Shown here piece after piece: positions 1 through 11,821 of a stretch of DNA of 64,000 nt (positions are counted from its first letter, which is position 1; each line of letters begins with the position of its first letter). The position numbers and the translations under genes were made by a program. This DNA comes from Paracentrotus lividus (taxonomy: Eukaryota; Echinodermata; Echinoidea; Camarodonta; Echinidae): NCBI GenBank assembly GCA_940671915.1, contig CALNVZ010003429.1, positions 20,863,930 to 20,927,929 on the forward strand, read 5' to 3'. The notes below the pieces were generated by a model, which saw nothing but the letters and a program-made list of their open reading frames with translations, did no database searches and was not told where the DNA came from.

Positions 1-327
1 GATAGGGAGACAGAGAGAGAGAAGAATTAAAAAAATAATAATAATAATAAAAAGAAAAAAAAAAGGGGGCCTGAGCCCGTCTCCACAAAACTAAATTAAC
101 ATGCGAGCAGAAAGTTTTGAGGCTAAATGAACATAATCTTGTATAATTGACAAAAATTACATTTCTGACGAAGACGCAGGTCCGTCGAAAATTTGACATG
201 AAATGAATAAAGAAATTGGCGTTAATGCATTATCCCGACTATTTGTTTTTGTTTGATGACTGCCAATAGGTGAAACGCTATGTTGTTTAAAAATATAATA
301 GATGATATAAATAATTAATCTGGATTT

Positions 328-359
<32 letters not shown>

Positions 360-674
360 AATAATAACAATAATAAGCGCGAGCGAAAATTGTTAGAGTT
401 CCATGGAAGAAAAAGGAGTGTGGAAAGCCCATTTCAGCTTTAAAAAAAATATATTACCCGCGAAAGTGGGGGGGGGGGCGGTGATTGTACATGCCATCCC
501 CCACCATTTGAATTGAGGGATGCACCCCCACCCCCTGGTGTCTACGCATCTGTTTAGGGTTCATGAAATGTAAATTATTTGATAAGGATGTAATCAGGAT
601 TTCTCAAGGATGTAAATCTTAATTTTTCATTTAAAACCAAAGAACTGCAATCTTTAAAAATATATTCGCAACTA
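1..674. other. non-coding, simple repeats
   Basis: No gene is seen. The stretch holds a purine-rich start with short (GA)n and (ATA)n, an (AAT)n tract near 325-372, and a G-run near 466-480. The open frame on the minus strand here encodes only the simple repeat and is not taken as coding. Confidence 0.6.
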
Positions 675-1060
675 ATGGTGGTATCTCATTGGATTTGAGA
701 CGGAATTGGGACTACTTTTAAACATGTTAGATGAGTTGTGAGAAGGTTTTGACACTTGTCCAGGGGACATCTCCGATATTCTTTTCCGTCGCGGAGAAGC
801 CTCCTATAATTTGTTTTTGTTTTTATTGTCGCGGCGACGTCTCTGAGACGCAGTGGCTGATCCAGGGGGGGGGGGAGGGACGCGAGCCCTATAATTTGAA
901 ACCACTCATTGACCGTATATGTTAAAACCAAAAAATTGTGGGCCCCCCCCCCATATACTGTAAATCCTGGACCGCCACTCTGCTGAGAGAATTAGGGACG
1001 ACTTTAGACGTAGTCCAAATCAGTCTCAAACCTGTCTCGTGCGAAATGAGATGCCACCAT
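675..1060. mobile_element. GGTGGTATCTCA-type inverted-repeat element, copy 1, with nested insert
   Basis: The left end reads ATGGTGGTATCTCA and the right end TGAGATGCCACCAT, forming terminal inverted repeats. TA lies on both outer sides. The interior has the CGGAGAC/GTCTC words typical of this family in the window (other copies at 11905, 16541, 16955 and 56860). A separate element at 851-982 is inserted in it. No transposase is present, so this is a non-autonomous MITE-like copy. Confidence 0.7.
851..982. mobile_element. CAGTGGC...GCCACTCTG repeat, nested
   Basis: It starts CAGTGGCTGATCCAGG followed by a G-run and ends with a C-run, then AATCCTGGACCGCCACTCTG, so the ends are imperfect inverted repeats. 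Related ends (GTGGATCCAGGATTT or its complement) recur near 26520, 30983 and 45545, which indicates a dispersed repeat family. It interrupts the element at 675-1060 and so is younger than it. Confidence 0.55.
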
Positions 1061-1779
1061 TATTCGTCATGCTTATGCCTATTGTATTAACCACAACTAA
1101 ATTAATTTATGTAGTATAAATCAGCTATACATGACGAATACACTTTCAAGATGTTTCATCGAGATTTGAAAAACATCCTGATTAGAGAAATATGTATTTC
1201 AAGATTTCAATGATACTTATTGATTTCTTTCATGTTTTCAAAAGTTAACAGAATAAATAATCAAATTAACACATCAGTATGTAACATAGAAATTTTGTTC
1301 AAAAGTAACAGAGAAAACAATTATAAAGAAAATTCAGGAACCAGCAGGAAGCAAAGCTTGTAAGGCGCTGGTCCTTTAATATAATAATAGAGACAAAAGT
1401 TAGCATTTTTTTTTTTTTTTTTAACTGAAAAATATTCATGAAATAATTCATAATTAAATAAATCTTAATGAATATTCTTGCCCCAACCCAACAGGATAAA
1501 AACTGACTAACAGGGCAAGCACTATCAACCAGTTACTATCATGCCGGGATGAGGCAAGAAAATAATTTACAATTATTATACAAAAAGAAGGAAAAACAAC
1601 AAACTTAGAGAGACAAAAATACCCGGGAGGGACTAGGGTGGGGAAGGGGGGGGTGTCGAAGATTTAGATAATGATTTTTTTATATAGTGTGCATGAAAAG
1701 TAAAGTTTGCTCTTTGGTGTTATTTGATCCTTGTGATATCCGTCTGTCATTAGAGAAACAGAGTGATATTAGTGGTTAT
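1061..1779. other. non-coding, nothing recognised
   Basis: AT-rich sequence with a T-run near 1406-1422 and a G-run near 1646. No exon, RNA gene or repeat boundary is recognised. Confidence 0.5.
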
Positions 1780-4560
1780 TGATGATAACAATAATAATTT
1801 AAGTTTGTGTTTTAAATAAAAATATGCTTCTTATCTCACGCATGTCTCTGGGTAGAGAATTCCAAAATTTAGGCAGTAAATATAAAGTGTTTTGTGTGAG
1901 CACTGTACGACGTTCTTGGTAAGGTAAGGTTAATTTGCCTGGTAGGATACTGATGTACTTCATTTTAGAGTAAACATGTTGCCAAGCGCTGGGGGCAATT
2001 CCTGATTTTGTTTCTCGGAACATGAGTACTGCAAGGTTAAGTTTATATAAGTCATGAACTTTTTAACATATTAGAAAAAAAGTGTATCAGTATGGTGACG
2101 GAAATGGACTTACTGATAACTCGCATAGCTTTTTTCTGTAGTAATAAAATTCTTTCTAATAAGTATGAAGCACTGTTTCCCCACGATAAAATCCCTAATT
2201 AAGGTAAGGTAATACTAAGTAGAGTAAAGTGATAAAGAACCTTTGAGGGAAAAGTGTATTTTTAGCTTATTCATCATACTATATTTCTTGAGATTATCTT
2301 ACAAATATTTTCAATGTGATATTTCCATGTTAGTTTATCATTATAATGTACCTAAAATTTAGTTTGATACTTTTGTATTTGTACATTATCCATGTAAATT
2401 GGTTCGTGGTAATTCCGGAAAGTTGAGCTAAATAACATAAAATTAGTTTTTTCTAGATTTAGTGATAATTTATTGGCTTTGATCCACTTTGTAACTGCTT
2501 CAAGTTCTGTATTTACTAGTTACATAAAGTGTCTATGTTTTTGTGTGTAAAAATAATTTGTGTCGTCTGCGTACATATCGGGGTAAGTAAATTGGAAGAT
2601 TTATGTAAGTCATTGATGTAAATAATAAAAAGGAGGGTCCGAGATTGACCCCTGCGGTACCCACATATGATATTTTGAGGTGTAGATGCATATTTATCAA
2701 TAATAACAAATTGTTTGCGTCCATATAAATAGCTTCGAACCAGTTAAGAACGATCCCTCGTATCCATAATGCGTTAGTTTGTGTAGTAAAATGTCATGGT
2801 CAATGGTATCAAAGGCTTTTGAAAGTCAATAAATAACCCGATTGTATTGGTTCGATTATCAAGCGATTTGGTAATTTTATTTATCAACGTCAGAAGAGCG
2901 TGTGTTGTGTTTTGTTTTTTCCTAAACCCAAATTGGGATTCGTGTAAAATATTGTTATCATCCAGAAATTTGTTGTGCGTGTAAAAACTATTTTTTCTAA
3001 TATTTGGAGAAAACTGTTAGTAAGGAATTGTCTGTAATTGTTTAATGATAAAGCGTCACCCTTTTTAAAAACTGGAATTATTTTGGCTAATTTCATTTTT
3101 TAGGAAAGACACCCGAGGTCATGGATAGATTGCATATGTATGTGAATGGTTCGACGATAGTCGGAATCTTTTTTAAGATAAAGTTATCAAAGCCGTCGTG
3201 GCCGCAGCTACGTTTACTCTGGAAGTTATGGACAATATCTAAAATTTCGTTTTCAAGTACAGGAGCAAAAAACATGAATTTGGATTACGGTTTGTTAAGT
3301 AATCACTAAATTTTTTGTCACAATTTGGAATTACTTTAGCCAATTCGGTCCTACATTTACAAAGTAGTCATTAAAAGAATCTGCAATATTTGCGGATTAT
3401 CGATGATCTTTCCATTAACCTGTATTTTGGAGACTGAGACATTCTTTTTTTTGCCTATTCAAACATTATAATAATTTTCCAAGCATCTTTGCTGCAGTTT
3501 ATAAATTGTTGTTCAAAATATTTTTTCTTTTCTCTTCGTAGCAAACTAACCAGCGTGTTTTTATAATTCAAGTATTTTGACCGTGAGGTATTAGATGGTT
3601 TCGCTTTGTATTTGAGATAGAGATTAGTTTCCTATTAATTGACCTTAATAGATTGGAGTTATCCAGGGTGATTTAGCATTTTTTTCTGTTTCGGGGTTGA
3701 CTTTTGTCAGGGGAAGCATTGATCATATAAAGTATTTATTTTAGTCATAAATTCATCAAGGAATTGTCTACATCAGTGATATCATAAAGACTAGACCAAT
3801 CTATATTATTAAGATTATCGATAAATAGCTCAATATTGTCATTACAAATGTCCGTTTATAAGCGACTCCGGGTACGACGTTTGTGTTTTGTCTTGAAGTC
3901 TGTAAATATCGGAAAATGGTCCGTTATATCAGAAACTACAATGCCCGCTTCCAGCGGTGGATATATATTGGTAAAAATATTATCAATTAAGGTTGATGAA
4001 TGGTCTGCTATAGCGGTGGGCTTAGAGATGAGTGGTGAATGATGAAGTGAGAGGGTCCCACAAAATTCATTGACAAAAGCATCAGAGTTATAATTTAATA
4101 ATATATGTTAAATCACCCATCAAAAAACAGCTTTATCTTTTAGGATGGATGGAGAGTATATTTTGTAATGCGATAAGAAAGTCATTTTGATTGGAGTGGG
4201 AGGCCGGTATATAATTCCAAGAACAATATTCTTTCTGTTATCAAAAACAATTCTACAATAAATGATTCTATATATTCATTCATGTAAGTCAGCTCTGGCT
4301 TCTGTTAAATAAATTCAGAGGAAATATAAAAGGCTACTCCTCTCCTATCCTATCTAATCTGTTATTCATTTCTAATTGAAAGTCCGGAATAGCAAATAAA
4401 GAAGTAGGTGTTTCAGTGAGCCATGTTTCCGATAAGCCGATTACAGAACAATTAACCTTAGCCTATCAAGTAAGGTACTCAGCGATTCGAAGTTTTTATT
4501 CATGCTTCTTATATTTGAGTGGACTAAAGAAAAGACGATTTATCCAGATTCAAAAGCCGG
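1780..4560 (-). mobile_element. decayed LINE (L2/CR1/Jockey-type non-LTR retrotransposon)
   Basis: Read on the minus strand, this is one element running from high to low coordinates. An apurinic-type endonuclease is shown by LSETWLTET near 4408-4437 and by SDITDHFPIF near 3890-3945. Reverse transcriptase follows, with KIIPVFKKGD (about 3050-3085), a KAFDTIDHDIL block (about 2790-2835), a VPQGS block (about 2640-2665) and the catalytic YADD at 2562-2573. The usual C-terminal PKFWNSLP motif lies near 1835-1880. These blocks fall in different frames and are separated by stops, so the copy is dead. Clade assignment beyond the L2/CR1/Jockey group is not possible by eye, and the outer ends are approximate. 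Confidence 0.85.
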
Positions 4561-4865
4561 GAGACAAATTGGTTTTCTGTGTAATAGGATGAAGAGATTG
4601 ATTGCTCATGTTCATTGTTTGTCTACTGGAACGTTAAATTCATTTACATTTGCATTTAAAATAAGAATAATATTATTCGTAAATTTTCGTCGGAATGGAA
4701 GTATCTTGGATGTGTTTTATTTGGAAAGTATTCAAAAAGTCATCGTTGGCAAGGTCATTCCCTGGGAGGCTTATGTTATTATACATCATTATTATATCAT
4801 TATTAATTATTATAATTATTATCATTATTATCATTATTATCATTAATAGAAATTATGAGAAAATA
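4561..4865. repeat. (ATT)n low-complexity tract and flank
   Basis: The stretch 4786-4846 is a run of ATT/ATC triplets. The rest is AT-rich flank that may include the 5' end of the LINE. Confidence 0.55.
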
Positions 4866-5069
4866 CTCGGCTCGTGGGACCGAGGACTCGTGGATCGATG
4901 CCTCGGGGATCGAGGACTCGTGGCACCGAGGACTCGTGGGAAAAATATTCGCCTCGTGGGACCAAGGATCGTGGGACCGAGGATCGTGGGAAATACTCGC
5001 TCGTGGGACCGAGGACTCGTGGGATCGAGGACTCGTGGGACGAGGACTCGTGGGACCGAGGACTCGTGG
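4866..5069. repeat. minisatellite, CTCGTGGGACCGAGGA units
   Basis: Imperfect tandem copies of CTCGTGGGACCGAGGA and shortened forms (CTCGTGGGATCGAGGA, CTCGTGGGA) fill this block. The units are GC-rich, partly self-complementary and lack stop codons, so long open frames appear in several phases on both strands. These frames are by-products of the repeat. Confidence 0.9.
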
Positions 5070-5514
5070 ACCCTCCCGTTCATATGAACAACATTATGGT
5101 GCTCACACCGGTCGACGGTCACGACATGATTTGCTTCAGGTGGCCCATATTACCTGCTGGTCCATATTACCTGCATGTACCCTATGTATTTTTATAACAA
5201 CAATACAAAAAAAAAAAAAAAAAAAAACAAGAGGAAATATATAACATCAAGAAAGCGGGAAAAAGAAAAAAAAATTCAAAGATGAATTTACTAACTATTG
5301 GAAGGGTTTGGAGCAACTGGGACAAAAATTAATACCTTAGTGGCATTAATCTAATAAATCGACGTGCTTTTTGATTTAAAAAAAATAATAAATAATATTT
5401 ACCAAAAAAACTTATATAAATTTATTTGATTTAATTTCATAATGTCATTTTTATTAAATGAGATGCTTAATTATCTTTTATTATTACCCCCCCTCACCTT
5501 CATTTTGGTTTTAG
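5070..5514. other. intronic sequence before the transmembrane exon
   Basis: No exon is recognised. It contains an A-run at about 5207-5227 and AT-rich DNA. It ends in a pyrimidine-rich stretch and TTTTAG, the acceptor of the exon at 5515. Confidence 0.5.
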
Positions 5515-5611
5515 GTGATGACATGAAATATTTAGCCGTCATCATGGGTAGTCTTTTCACAGTCGGTGTTGTCGTTATTTCTTTTATTCTGGTCTGGAAT
5601 TTCAAACTAAG
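5515..5611 (+). CDS. transmembrane exon
   Basis: Acceptor TTTTAG at 5509-5514, donor AG/GTGAGA at 5612. Translation from codon position 2 gives a strongly hydrophobic span (VIMGSLFTVGVVVISFILVW) followed by NFKLR. Entry phase 1, exit phase 2. Confidence 0.75.
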
Positions 5612-5644
5612 GTGAGAAACTGTTTCATTTCATTCCTTTCTTCT

Positions 5645-5681
<37 letters not shown>

Positions 5682-6495
5682 GTTTCAATTTTTTTTTTTT
5701 TTTTAATTTAATTTCTACATGTTAACCTAGGTATAATTTTTGCACATTTTAGGAACTAAAAGAATAATCAAATTTGATTTGATTTTTTATTTTATTTTTT
5801 TTTTTTTTGTCAGGAAGAATGAAACCCATTGTAATAAAACATATATTGCGTGAAGAGGAGATCGAAAACATGATAAAATCTGTATTATTACGAAAGAAGG
5901 ATCAAACAGGACATTTAGCGCAACGTCAGAGATCGTCTGAATCCCGTTGTGTTTTTATTGTTTTTTTGCTGTTATTTTGTTCCGTTCTATTTTAGTCTCA
6001 CAATATTGTATTAAGCTATTAATAGTAAAATACCATATAGAGTAGTATGTCGAAATTCCTAGCTGAGGCCATAGTAGCATAAAGGTTTATGAACACTTCC
6101 AAAAAGGCGCATTATTGCACAACTTTGGAACTCATCTAAATGATGCCGGTTGGCTTTTTTTTTATTTTTGACTTAAAGTGTAGAGTTTGTTTTTTGATAA
6201 TAAAATGCCATAAATAGAGAGTAAGTCAAAATGCCCTCACAGAAGCTATTATATAAAAGGAGATAATTGGGACCTATATACGTCATAGTCATAATTATCA
6301 TTAGTTTTAGTATCGTGTTCCTTTTCCAATGGGTTATAAATCACATTCAATTACTGTTTACATCTGTTTCTGCTGCCAGGTCCGGATGGAGCGATTGAGG
6401 ACAGCCCACTAAACTCGACCGATCGCGGAGACAACTCGACCTACGACACGCCGAATAAAAAGTTCATCTGGTCTACTCGATCTACTCACCAATGA
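5515..6495 (+). CDS. 3' part of a single-pass membrane protein gene (three exons)
   Basis: The last three coding exons of a plus-strand gene whose upstream exons lie left of the window. Exon 5515-5611 encodes GDDMKYLA followed by about 22 hydrophobic residues and then NFKLR, a transmembrane helix with a basic stop-transfer. Exon 5818-5924 encodes a basic juxtamembrane segment (KHILREEEIENMIKSVLLRK). Exon 6380-6495 encodes a polar tail with a single tyrosine (NSTYDTPNKK) and stops at TGA 6493-6495. The phases agree (entry phase 1, then 2, then 1). This topology fits a type I receptor with a tail of about 75 residues. The phase-1 entry is typical of extracellular modules such as CCP or lectin domains, but none is visible, so the family is unknown. 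The middle exon borders are the weakest part of the model. Confidence 0.6.
5818..5924 (+). CDS. juxtamembrane exon, acceptor choice uncertain
   Basis: Two acceptors lie four bases apart (AG at 5812-5813 and 5816-5817). The second keeps the frame open and gives a lysine/arginine-rich tail. The first gives a stop after about 13 residues. The donor used here is AAC/GTCAGA at 5925, which is weak but gives the phase 1 needed by the next exon. Reading through without splicing stays open to a stop at about 5993. Confidence 0.45.
6380..6495 (+). CDS. last exon, cytoplasmic tail and stop
   Basis: Acceptor TGCCAG at 6374-6379. It encodes PDGAIEDSPLNSTDRG..., then STYDTPNKKFIW, and ends STHQ-stop. The composition is polar and codon use looks coding. 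The single tyrosine sits in TYDTP, which could be a phosphorylation site (inference). Confidence 0.6.
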
Positions 6496-7264
6496 TATGA
6501 CAATAACCATTACGAATCGTTAATTACTCCTGAGCGGAGGCAGACGAGGGAATAACACAGCAGAACCACGTGAAGCGGTTGTAACAGTTGAAAAGAGAAA
6601 CAATACGCGATACAATTAGTATACCTCCGCGGATCCCACGTATTTTCCTCAACCAGATCTATACGAAAATTATAGATACTCCTACATGCAATGATGCACT
6701 TTGTGAAAGACAATCTGAATTGTTTGAATGGTAGTATTAACCATTTTGTATTTGAAGCTATTCTCCTTTCCGAAAAGTATTTGATAGGCGAAAACATATA
6801 TATATATTATGTGGGTTCATGGGGGGGGGGGAGGTTTACCTGGGGGGGGGGGGGTGTCTGTGTTTTCTTTCGGGCTTTTGTTTGTAATGATAATTTACAT
6901 GCATGCTGTACGAATGAATTTGAAAAAAACACTGCCACGTTATCTTAATACTATGAGGCTGATTTTACTTTTAGTTATTTCAAAATGGATGCCTCCTGTT
7001 TCCTTTTGTGTTCATCTGTTAATGTTAATGTTGTATTTTTTTCTATTTTTTGGTTATTTATATATTTATTTATTTATTTATTTATTTATTATTTAGTTAT
7101 TTTTATTTATTTTCTTTTACTTTTTATTTATTTATTTATTTATTTTTATTTTAATTTTATTTATTCATTCATTTATTTTTTTTTTATTTTTTATTATTAT
7201 TATTATTATTATTTATTATTATTATATTATTATTTTGTTTATTATTAGTAATATATATTTTTTT

Positions 7265-7295
<31 letters not shown>

Positions 7296-7330
7296 TTTTT
7301 TTTTTTTTTTGGGGGGAGCATTACAGATAA
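6496..7330. repeat. 3' flank with G-runs and a long (ATTT)n/(ATT)n tract
   Basis: After the stop there is about 300 bases of ordinary sequence that may hold the 3' UTR. G-runs lie at 6822-6832 and 6842-6853. The stretch 7050-7310 is almost only ATTT/ATT repeats ending in a T-run and a G-run. Open frames here are artefacts of the repeat. Confidence 0.7.
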
Positions 7331-7620
7331 ACGTAGTCTTTAGCCATACGATTCCTTCTCAAATGGCCCTACAAAATGGTTACCTGATTTTTACTTTATA
7401 TGCAATGTTATCTTTTTTGTTTGATGCAAATGAGTTAATGGTCAGTGAGAGGCCATCTTGCTTTGGTTTAAACCTAACTTTTTGAGCTATGATACAAGTG
7501 TAAGTTTGAAATGGCCGGGACACTACAGCGGAGGATATTTAGATAAAAACAAACAAATTTGGCAACTCCCTTTTTTTTTAAATAATAATATAGAGAATGA
7601 AATGGGATGAGAGAGAATAT
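7331..7620. other. non-coding, nothing recognised
   Basis: No exon or repeat is recognised in this stretch. Confidence 0.4.
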
Positions 7621-7674
7621 TAATTAGGTGCCTTAGCTCAATCACCCAGAGCTGTCATCCATTTTTGAATTACA

Positions 7675-7753
7675 GATTGCCTCCGCCGAAAATTGAAACC
7701 AGGTCATTGGATCAAAACTTTAATGCCTTTACCATTAGACCACAGAGCCGGGC
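7675..7753 (-). mobile_element. tRNA-derived SINE head
   Basis: On the minus strand an A-box-like TGGTCTAATGG lies at 7732-7742 and a B-box-like GGTTTCAATT at 7691-7700, with tRNA-like spacing. The 5' end reads AGCCCGGCTCTG. The arms do not pair well enough for a working tRNA and the sequence runs on into unrelated DNA down to about 7626, so a SINE head or tRNA pseudogene is the better reading. Confidence 0.5.
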
Positions 7754-7755
7754 TA

Positions 7756-10232
7756 GCAGCTAGGCGTTACTGAATTATATTAGCGGACATAGTCTTCCAA
7801 CCTTGAATCTTAATAGTTATTTTGTTTGTTGCAGATGTATATATAAAGTATATGTGATATATAAATATTCTACATAATCAAACAAACCGAATTTGGAAAT
7901 GGCAAATAGTATATTATTAATCAATGACGAATTAAATTGAAGATTTACATTTGGTTTTATACAAAAAATGTTTGTATGGTGTTTGTGTATTGCTCTCATT
8001 GTCAGGTTAACAAAAAAAAATAATAATAATAATAATCAGAAGTCTCTATGAGTGTTTTTAAACTGGCTTGAAATAGAAGAGCCTTTTTAAATCCGTAGTA
8101 TATCCTTTTTTCGTGTAAATACCGCCGGACAAATTATAGATGAGTATTGAAAGTCACTAGTTTTCGCTCACGAGCCTGGATGATTCCTCGAGCTTTCGGC
8201 CGCCTCCAAAAACCTATAGGGATTATGTCACAAGGCAATGATACATCATGTAATCATCCCACACATGTCCTGTAAGATAAATATGAAAAGTTTCATTCAT
8301 AAGGGACTAAATCCACTTTTGATGAAAATGAGTTATTAGTCATGTTAGTATCAGACCATTGTTCAAGTAGGCACCTGTCTATGAACCAAAATTTTAAACC
8401 AAATTTGGGTTAAAACTATTATTACTATTTTTTTTTTTAATGTATCTTTTATTTTCACTTTTCCATAGACTCCGGTGCAAATCCTGCATGGTCAACAAAT
8501 GCCCTTTTCCCTAAAGTTTACAACACTCAATTTAGTCCCTTTTAAATGAAAATCTTTATATATAGTTACAGCTGGGAGCAAGACGCTCACAGAATTATAT
8601 GTTTTAATACAAAGTTAATACCCTTCTGCATGTTAAGTCGATGTTAACCCCTTTATACATTTGCTCATTAAGTTAGATTCCTATATCAAGGAGAATAAAA
8701 AACATAACTTCGTAGTATTAGATTGATGAACTTGTTAATTCTAATAACATGGGTATGTATTCTCGAACAGGAAATGTCCAAGGTTAAGACTTGGTTGTGA
8801 TAATTTTATTCCTTTTTAGTTTTGATGAAAAACGATCGCCTTACCACCCACCCTTATTTACGAGACGACTTAAGCTGAAAAATTAGCAATCTTGAATGCA
8901 CTAGCTATCATGCCATTCCAAAATGATACTTAATTGAGTTATTTGATACTAGAAACCAAAAGGCATAGCATAATGGATGGTGAAGATATTACTTTTAATT
9001 AAGAAATAATCTAGAATAAATTTATCAGAATGAGCCTTAGCCTTAGGCGTTTTATGTACTTAGATTATTTTCACATCTTGGTAGGATAACAAAGTGAGCC
9101 GTTGAGGTTATACAAACTTTTACTCAACTCGACATTAAGGCTGAATTACGTGCAGCGCTATCTTTTGGCTAATAAACAAAATTCAATATGTCTCAATAGC
9201 AATGATTAGAAACGGGATTTTCGACGCTCTGCCATTCATGAAACTATCAACTCCAACTACTCAGAATAATGATTGGCATAAATTGATCATAGAACATTCA
9301 AATATCAAAGAAAACCTTTTAAGGTCTAATGGTATGTTACTTTGAAAGAAAATGAAACCATATAAACCAGTTAAATTGTTTATAAAACAAACAAAAAAGA
9401 TACAAAAATAAAAAAATTAAAAAAAATAAACAGATCATTGAAAGTTTGAGAGAAAAAAAAATTAATAATAAGGAAGTAATGAGCATTTAACCCTATCAAG
9501 ACCGGGTTGGGGGATTCATAAGAAAAAGGGCGCCAAGACAACGTATATATAATAGAAAATATATTTCAAATTAGCTTATCCCTTTAAATCCAAAGAATAT
9601 TATTACTGCTTATAATAGAGACGTTTTGTGTAGTTACCTAAACAGTTGAAATGAGTACAAAAACAAATAGATTTATCTATATATTTTATCTAATTGCAAA
9701 AACGCCCTCTTGTGGTTTATATTGCGATCTTAAGAGCATAAAGCGCCCCCATTCGACATGCTTGAAAATTCTAAATATATGAATGAACAATGAATGAATC
9801 ATAAAACATAGTGATAAAAGTCTCCACCATCGAGATGTGATTGCAGAGAGTTAAACTGATCTAATTGTTTGCATATTTCCATGCATTTATTGATTGAACT
9901 GCAAATAGCGCCCTCAAATTGTGACCTTAAGAAATTTGAGGTGTATCAAATTATTGAGTTTCAGTTGCTCTATCGTCGTATTAAATATAAAAGTGGTCGG
10001 TCAAATAACGAGAAAGAAACAATGAAGGAGGCACAGTGTGCCCTTTTGGGCCTTCAGAACTAACAAAATACTTTGGACCTGATAAGGTTAACTTTTGAAA
10101 TCAATAAATTCTAAGGAGATTCTAGTCCTGGCAACGGGGCTAATGTATATTATCAAATGGTTGGGAAGAGCGCTTAATAAATAATAGTATAAATAATTAT
10201 TTTTTATTATTATTAGGTTAAATGATTCGGTC
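7756..10232. other. long non-coding stretch
   Basis: No gene is seen. It contains short (AAT)n near 8019-8037. An A-rich segment at about 9330-9500 (GAAAGAAAATGAAACCATAT onward) resembles one arm of the foldback element at 11181-11771 and is probably a truncated copy. Small open frames (for example 9869-10063) have no recognisable features. Confidence 0.5.
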
Positions 10233-10368
10233 CACTGGCGTAAATCTACTAGCGGTTTCTATTCATGGGGGGGGGGGATGGCGCTTTGTATTATTATGTG
10301 ATATCCCGTTCGCTTCCCCCTTGAAATGAATAGCATTCTTTACGGATTTACGCCAGTGATTCAGTCCA
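10233..10368. mobile_element. small palindromic element, CACTGGCGTAAATC ends
   Basis: CACTGGCGTAAATC at 10233-10246 is matched by GATTTACGCCAGTG at 10355-10368, giving perfect 14-base inverted ends. Opposed G-rich and C-rich tracts lie inside. This is a MITE-like remnant without coding capacity. Confidence 0.65.
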
Positions 10369-11032
10369 TTATCAAAATCAGGATTTTGAAAGGTGTAAAA
10401 CCCCTTTTAAAAAAATGAAATAAATAAAAAAAACAAAAACACTCACACTCACACACACACAAATGAAATAAATCAAAACAGCAACAAGAAAAAAAGTCCA
10501 CGGATTGAATTATGTTAGACGACAATGTTGAAACAAAAAAATATGGATGTTGCACAAAAAAAAAGAAAAAAGAAACAGCCTACTTCTGATAAAGATGTCA
10601 GATATGAGTGATCATGGTGGTCTGATATCAGAGGATCTTCTTTAATTACTATCATTCTGAGAGGGGTGAATATGATGAGGAAATAATGGCTGGCTGCTTT
10701 TTAGTTTCGTATTCCAGTCCAGGATGTCTTCTGCCATTTAAGATGAAGTCGTGTTTCACACTTCACTGACATCTTGACAAGATTATTGACATCTGTACGT
10801 TGTATGTCAGCCACATGTTAGCACTCAGTCACTTGGCAAGATGATGGGAAAGAGAAGTTCACGAAATTAATTTTCTCATCATAGACGCCCTCTCGCTGAT
10901 CCGAATTCGGATGAAAAAGTGGAACATTTTGCGTTTTATCAAATAATATTCTTGTGTGTGCGTGTGTGGATGTGGGTATGTGTGTGGGGGTGTGTGTGTT
11001 TGTGTGTATGTGTGTGTGTATGTGTGTGTGCG

Positions 11033-11082
<50 letters not shown>

Positions 11083-11180
11083 TTTGTGGATGATCTAGAG
11101 CGTTGACTCCATTTTTTTACCATACCATAAGAAATAGAAAATCAACACGTTTCAATGGAATGTCGATGAATGTGTATTCT
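10369..11180. repeat. non-coding with (CA)n and a long (TG)n tract
   Basis: (AC)n lies at about 10440-10461. A dense TG-rich tract runs through 10952-11083, ending in uninterrupted (TG)n. The rest shows no feature. The His/Thr-rich minus-strand frame is the microsatellite translated. Confidence 0.75.
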
Positions 11181-11771
11181 TAAAGGAGAATGAAACTCTA
11201 GGATTCAGTTGAATTATATGAAACAAAAAAAATCAAAGAAACAGATTAAAGAAAGTGTGAGAACAATTGAATAAATAATAAGAAAGTTATGTGCATTTGA
11301 ATGTTGTGATCACTAACGCTATGGAGATCCTCACGCTGGCAACAGGCCCAAGATGTGTGATGTCACACATGAACAACTCTCCCATATGACATACAAAAAA
11401 AATAACAAAAATTCTTCTTTTTCCTCATTCTAATGGTAGTACAGACTCTTCACACATGATTATATTTTGTGAACTTGTATTACATGTCCTCCCATGAAAA
11501 GAATCTCAGTTCTTTTAACGGAATTAATAACAAAAGACAATTTGAGTGAAATATGTACAAAAGTAATGAGGAAGTTGTTCATGTATGACATCACACATCT
11601 TGGGCCCGTTGCCAATATAAGGATCCCCATAGCAGTAGTGATCACAACATTTAAGTGCTCATAACTTTCTTATTATTCGTTCATTTTTTCTCAAATTTTC
11701 ATTGATCAGCTTCTTTGATTTTCCTTTTTTTGTACAATTTAATGAATTACTAGGGTTTCCTTCCCCTTTAA
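11181..11771. mobile_element. foldback element, TTAAAGGAGAATGAAAC ends
   Basis: The left arm (11181-11395) and right arm (about 11560-11771) are imperfect inverted copies. For example, GGCCCAAGATGTGTGATGTC on the left matches GACATCACACATCTTGGGCC on the right, and GTTGTGATCACTA matches AGTGATCACAAC. Both ends carry AAAGG...GAA / TTCC...CCTTT. No coding capacity is seen. This is a non-autonomous DNA element with arms of about 200 bases. Confidence 0.75.
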
Positions 11772-11821
11772 CGGTTTCCTGAAACGCATCCTCGTACTTA
11801 TTGTTCATAATCATGATAATA

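Noticed and set aside
4695-5244. Overlapping open frames of 89-130 codons on both strands
   Set aside because: They come from the stop-free CTCGTGGGACCGAGGA minisatellite and the (ATT)n tract; no splice sites or domains.
6985-7248. Hydrophobic open frame rich in Phe, Ile, Leu and Tyr
   Set aside because: Translation of ATTT/ATT microsatellite. The same applies to 14924-15244, 41074-41421 and 47678-47863.
10818-11123. His/Thr-rich minus-strand open frame
   Set aside because: Translation of the (TG)n microsatellite.
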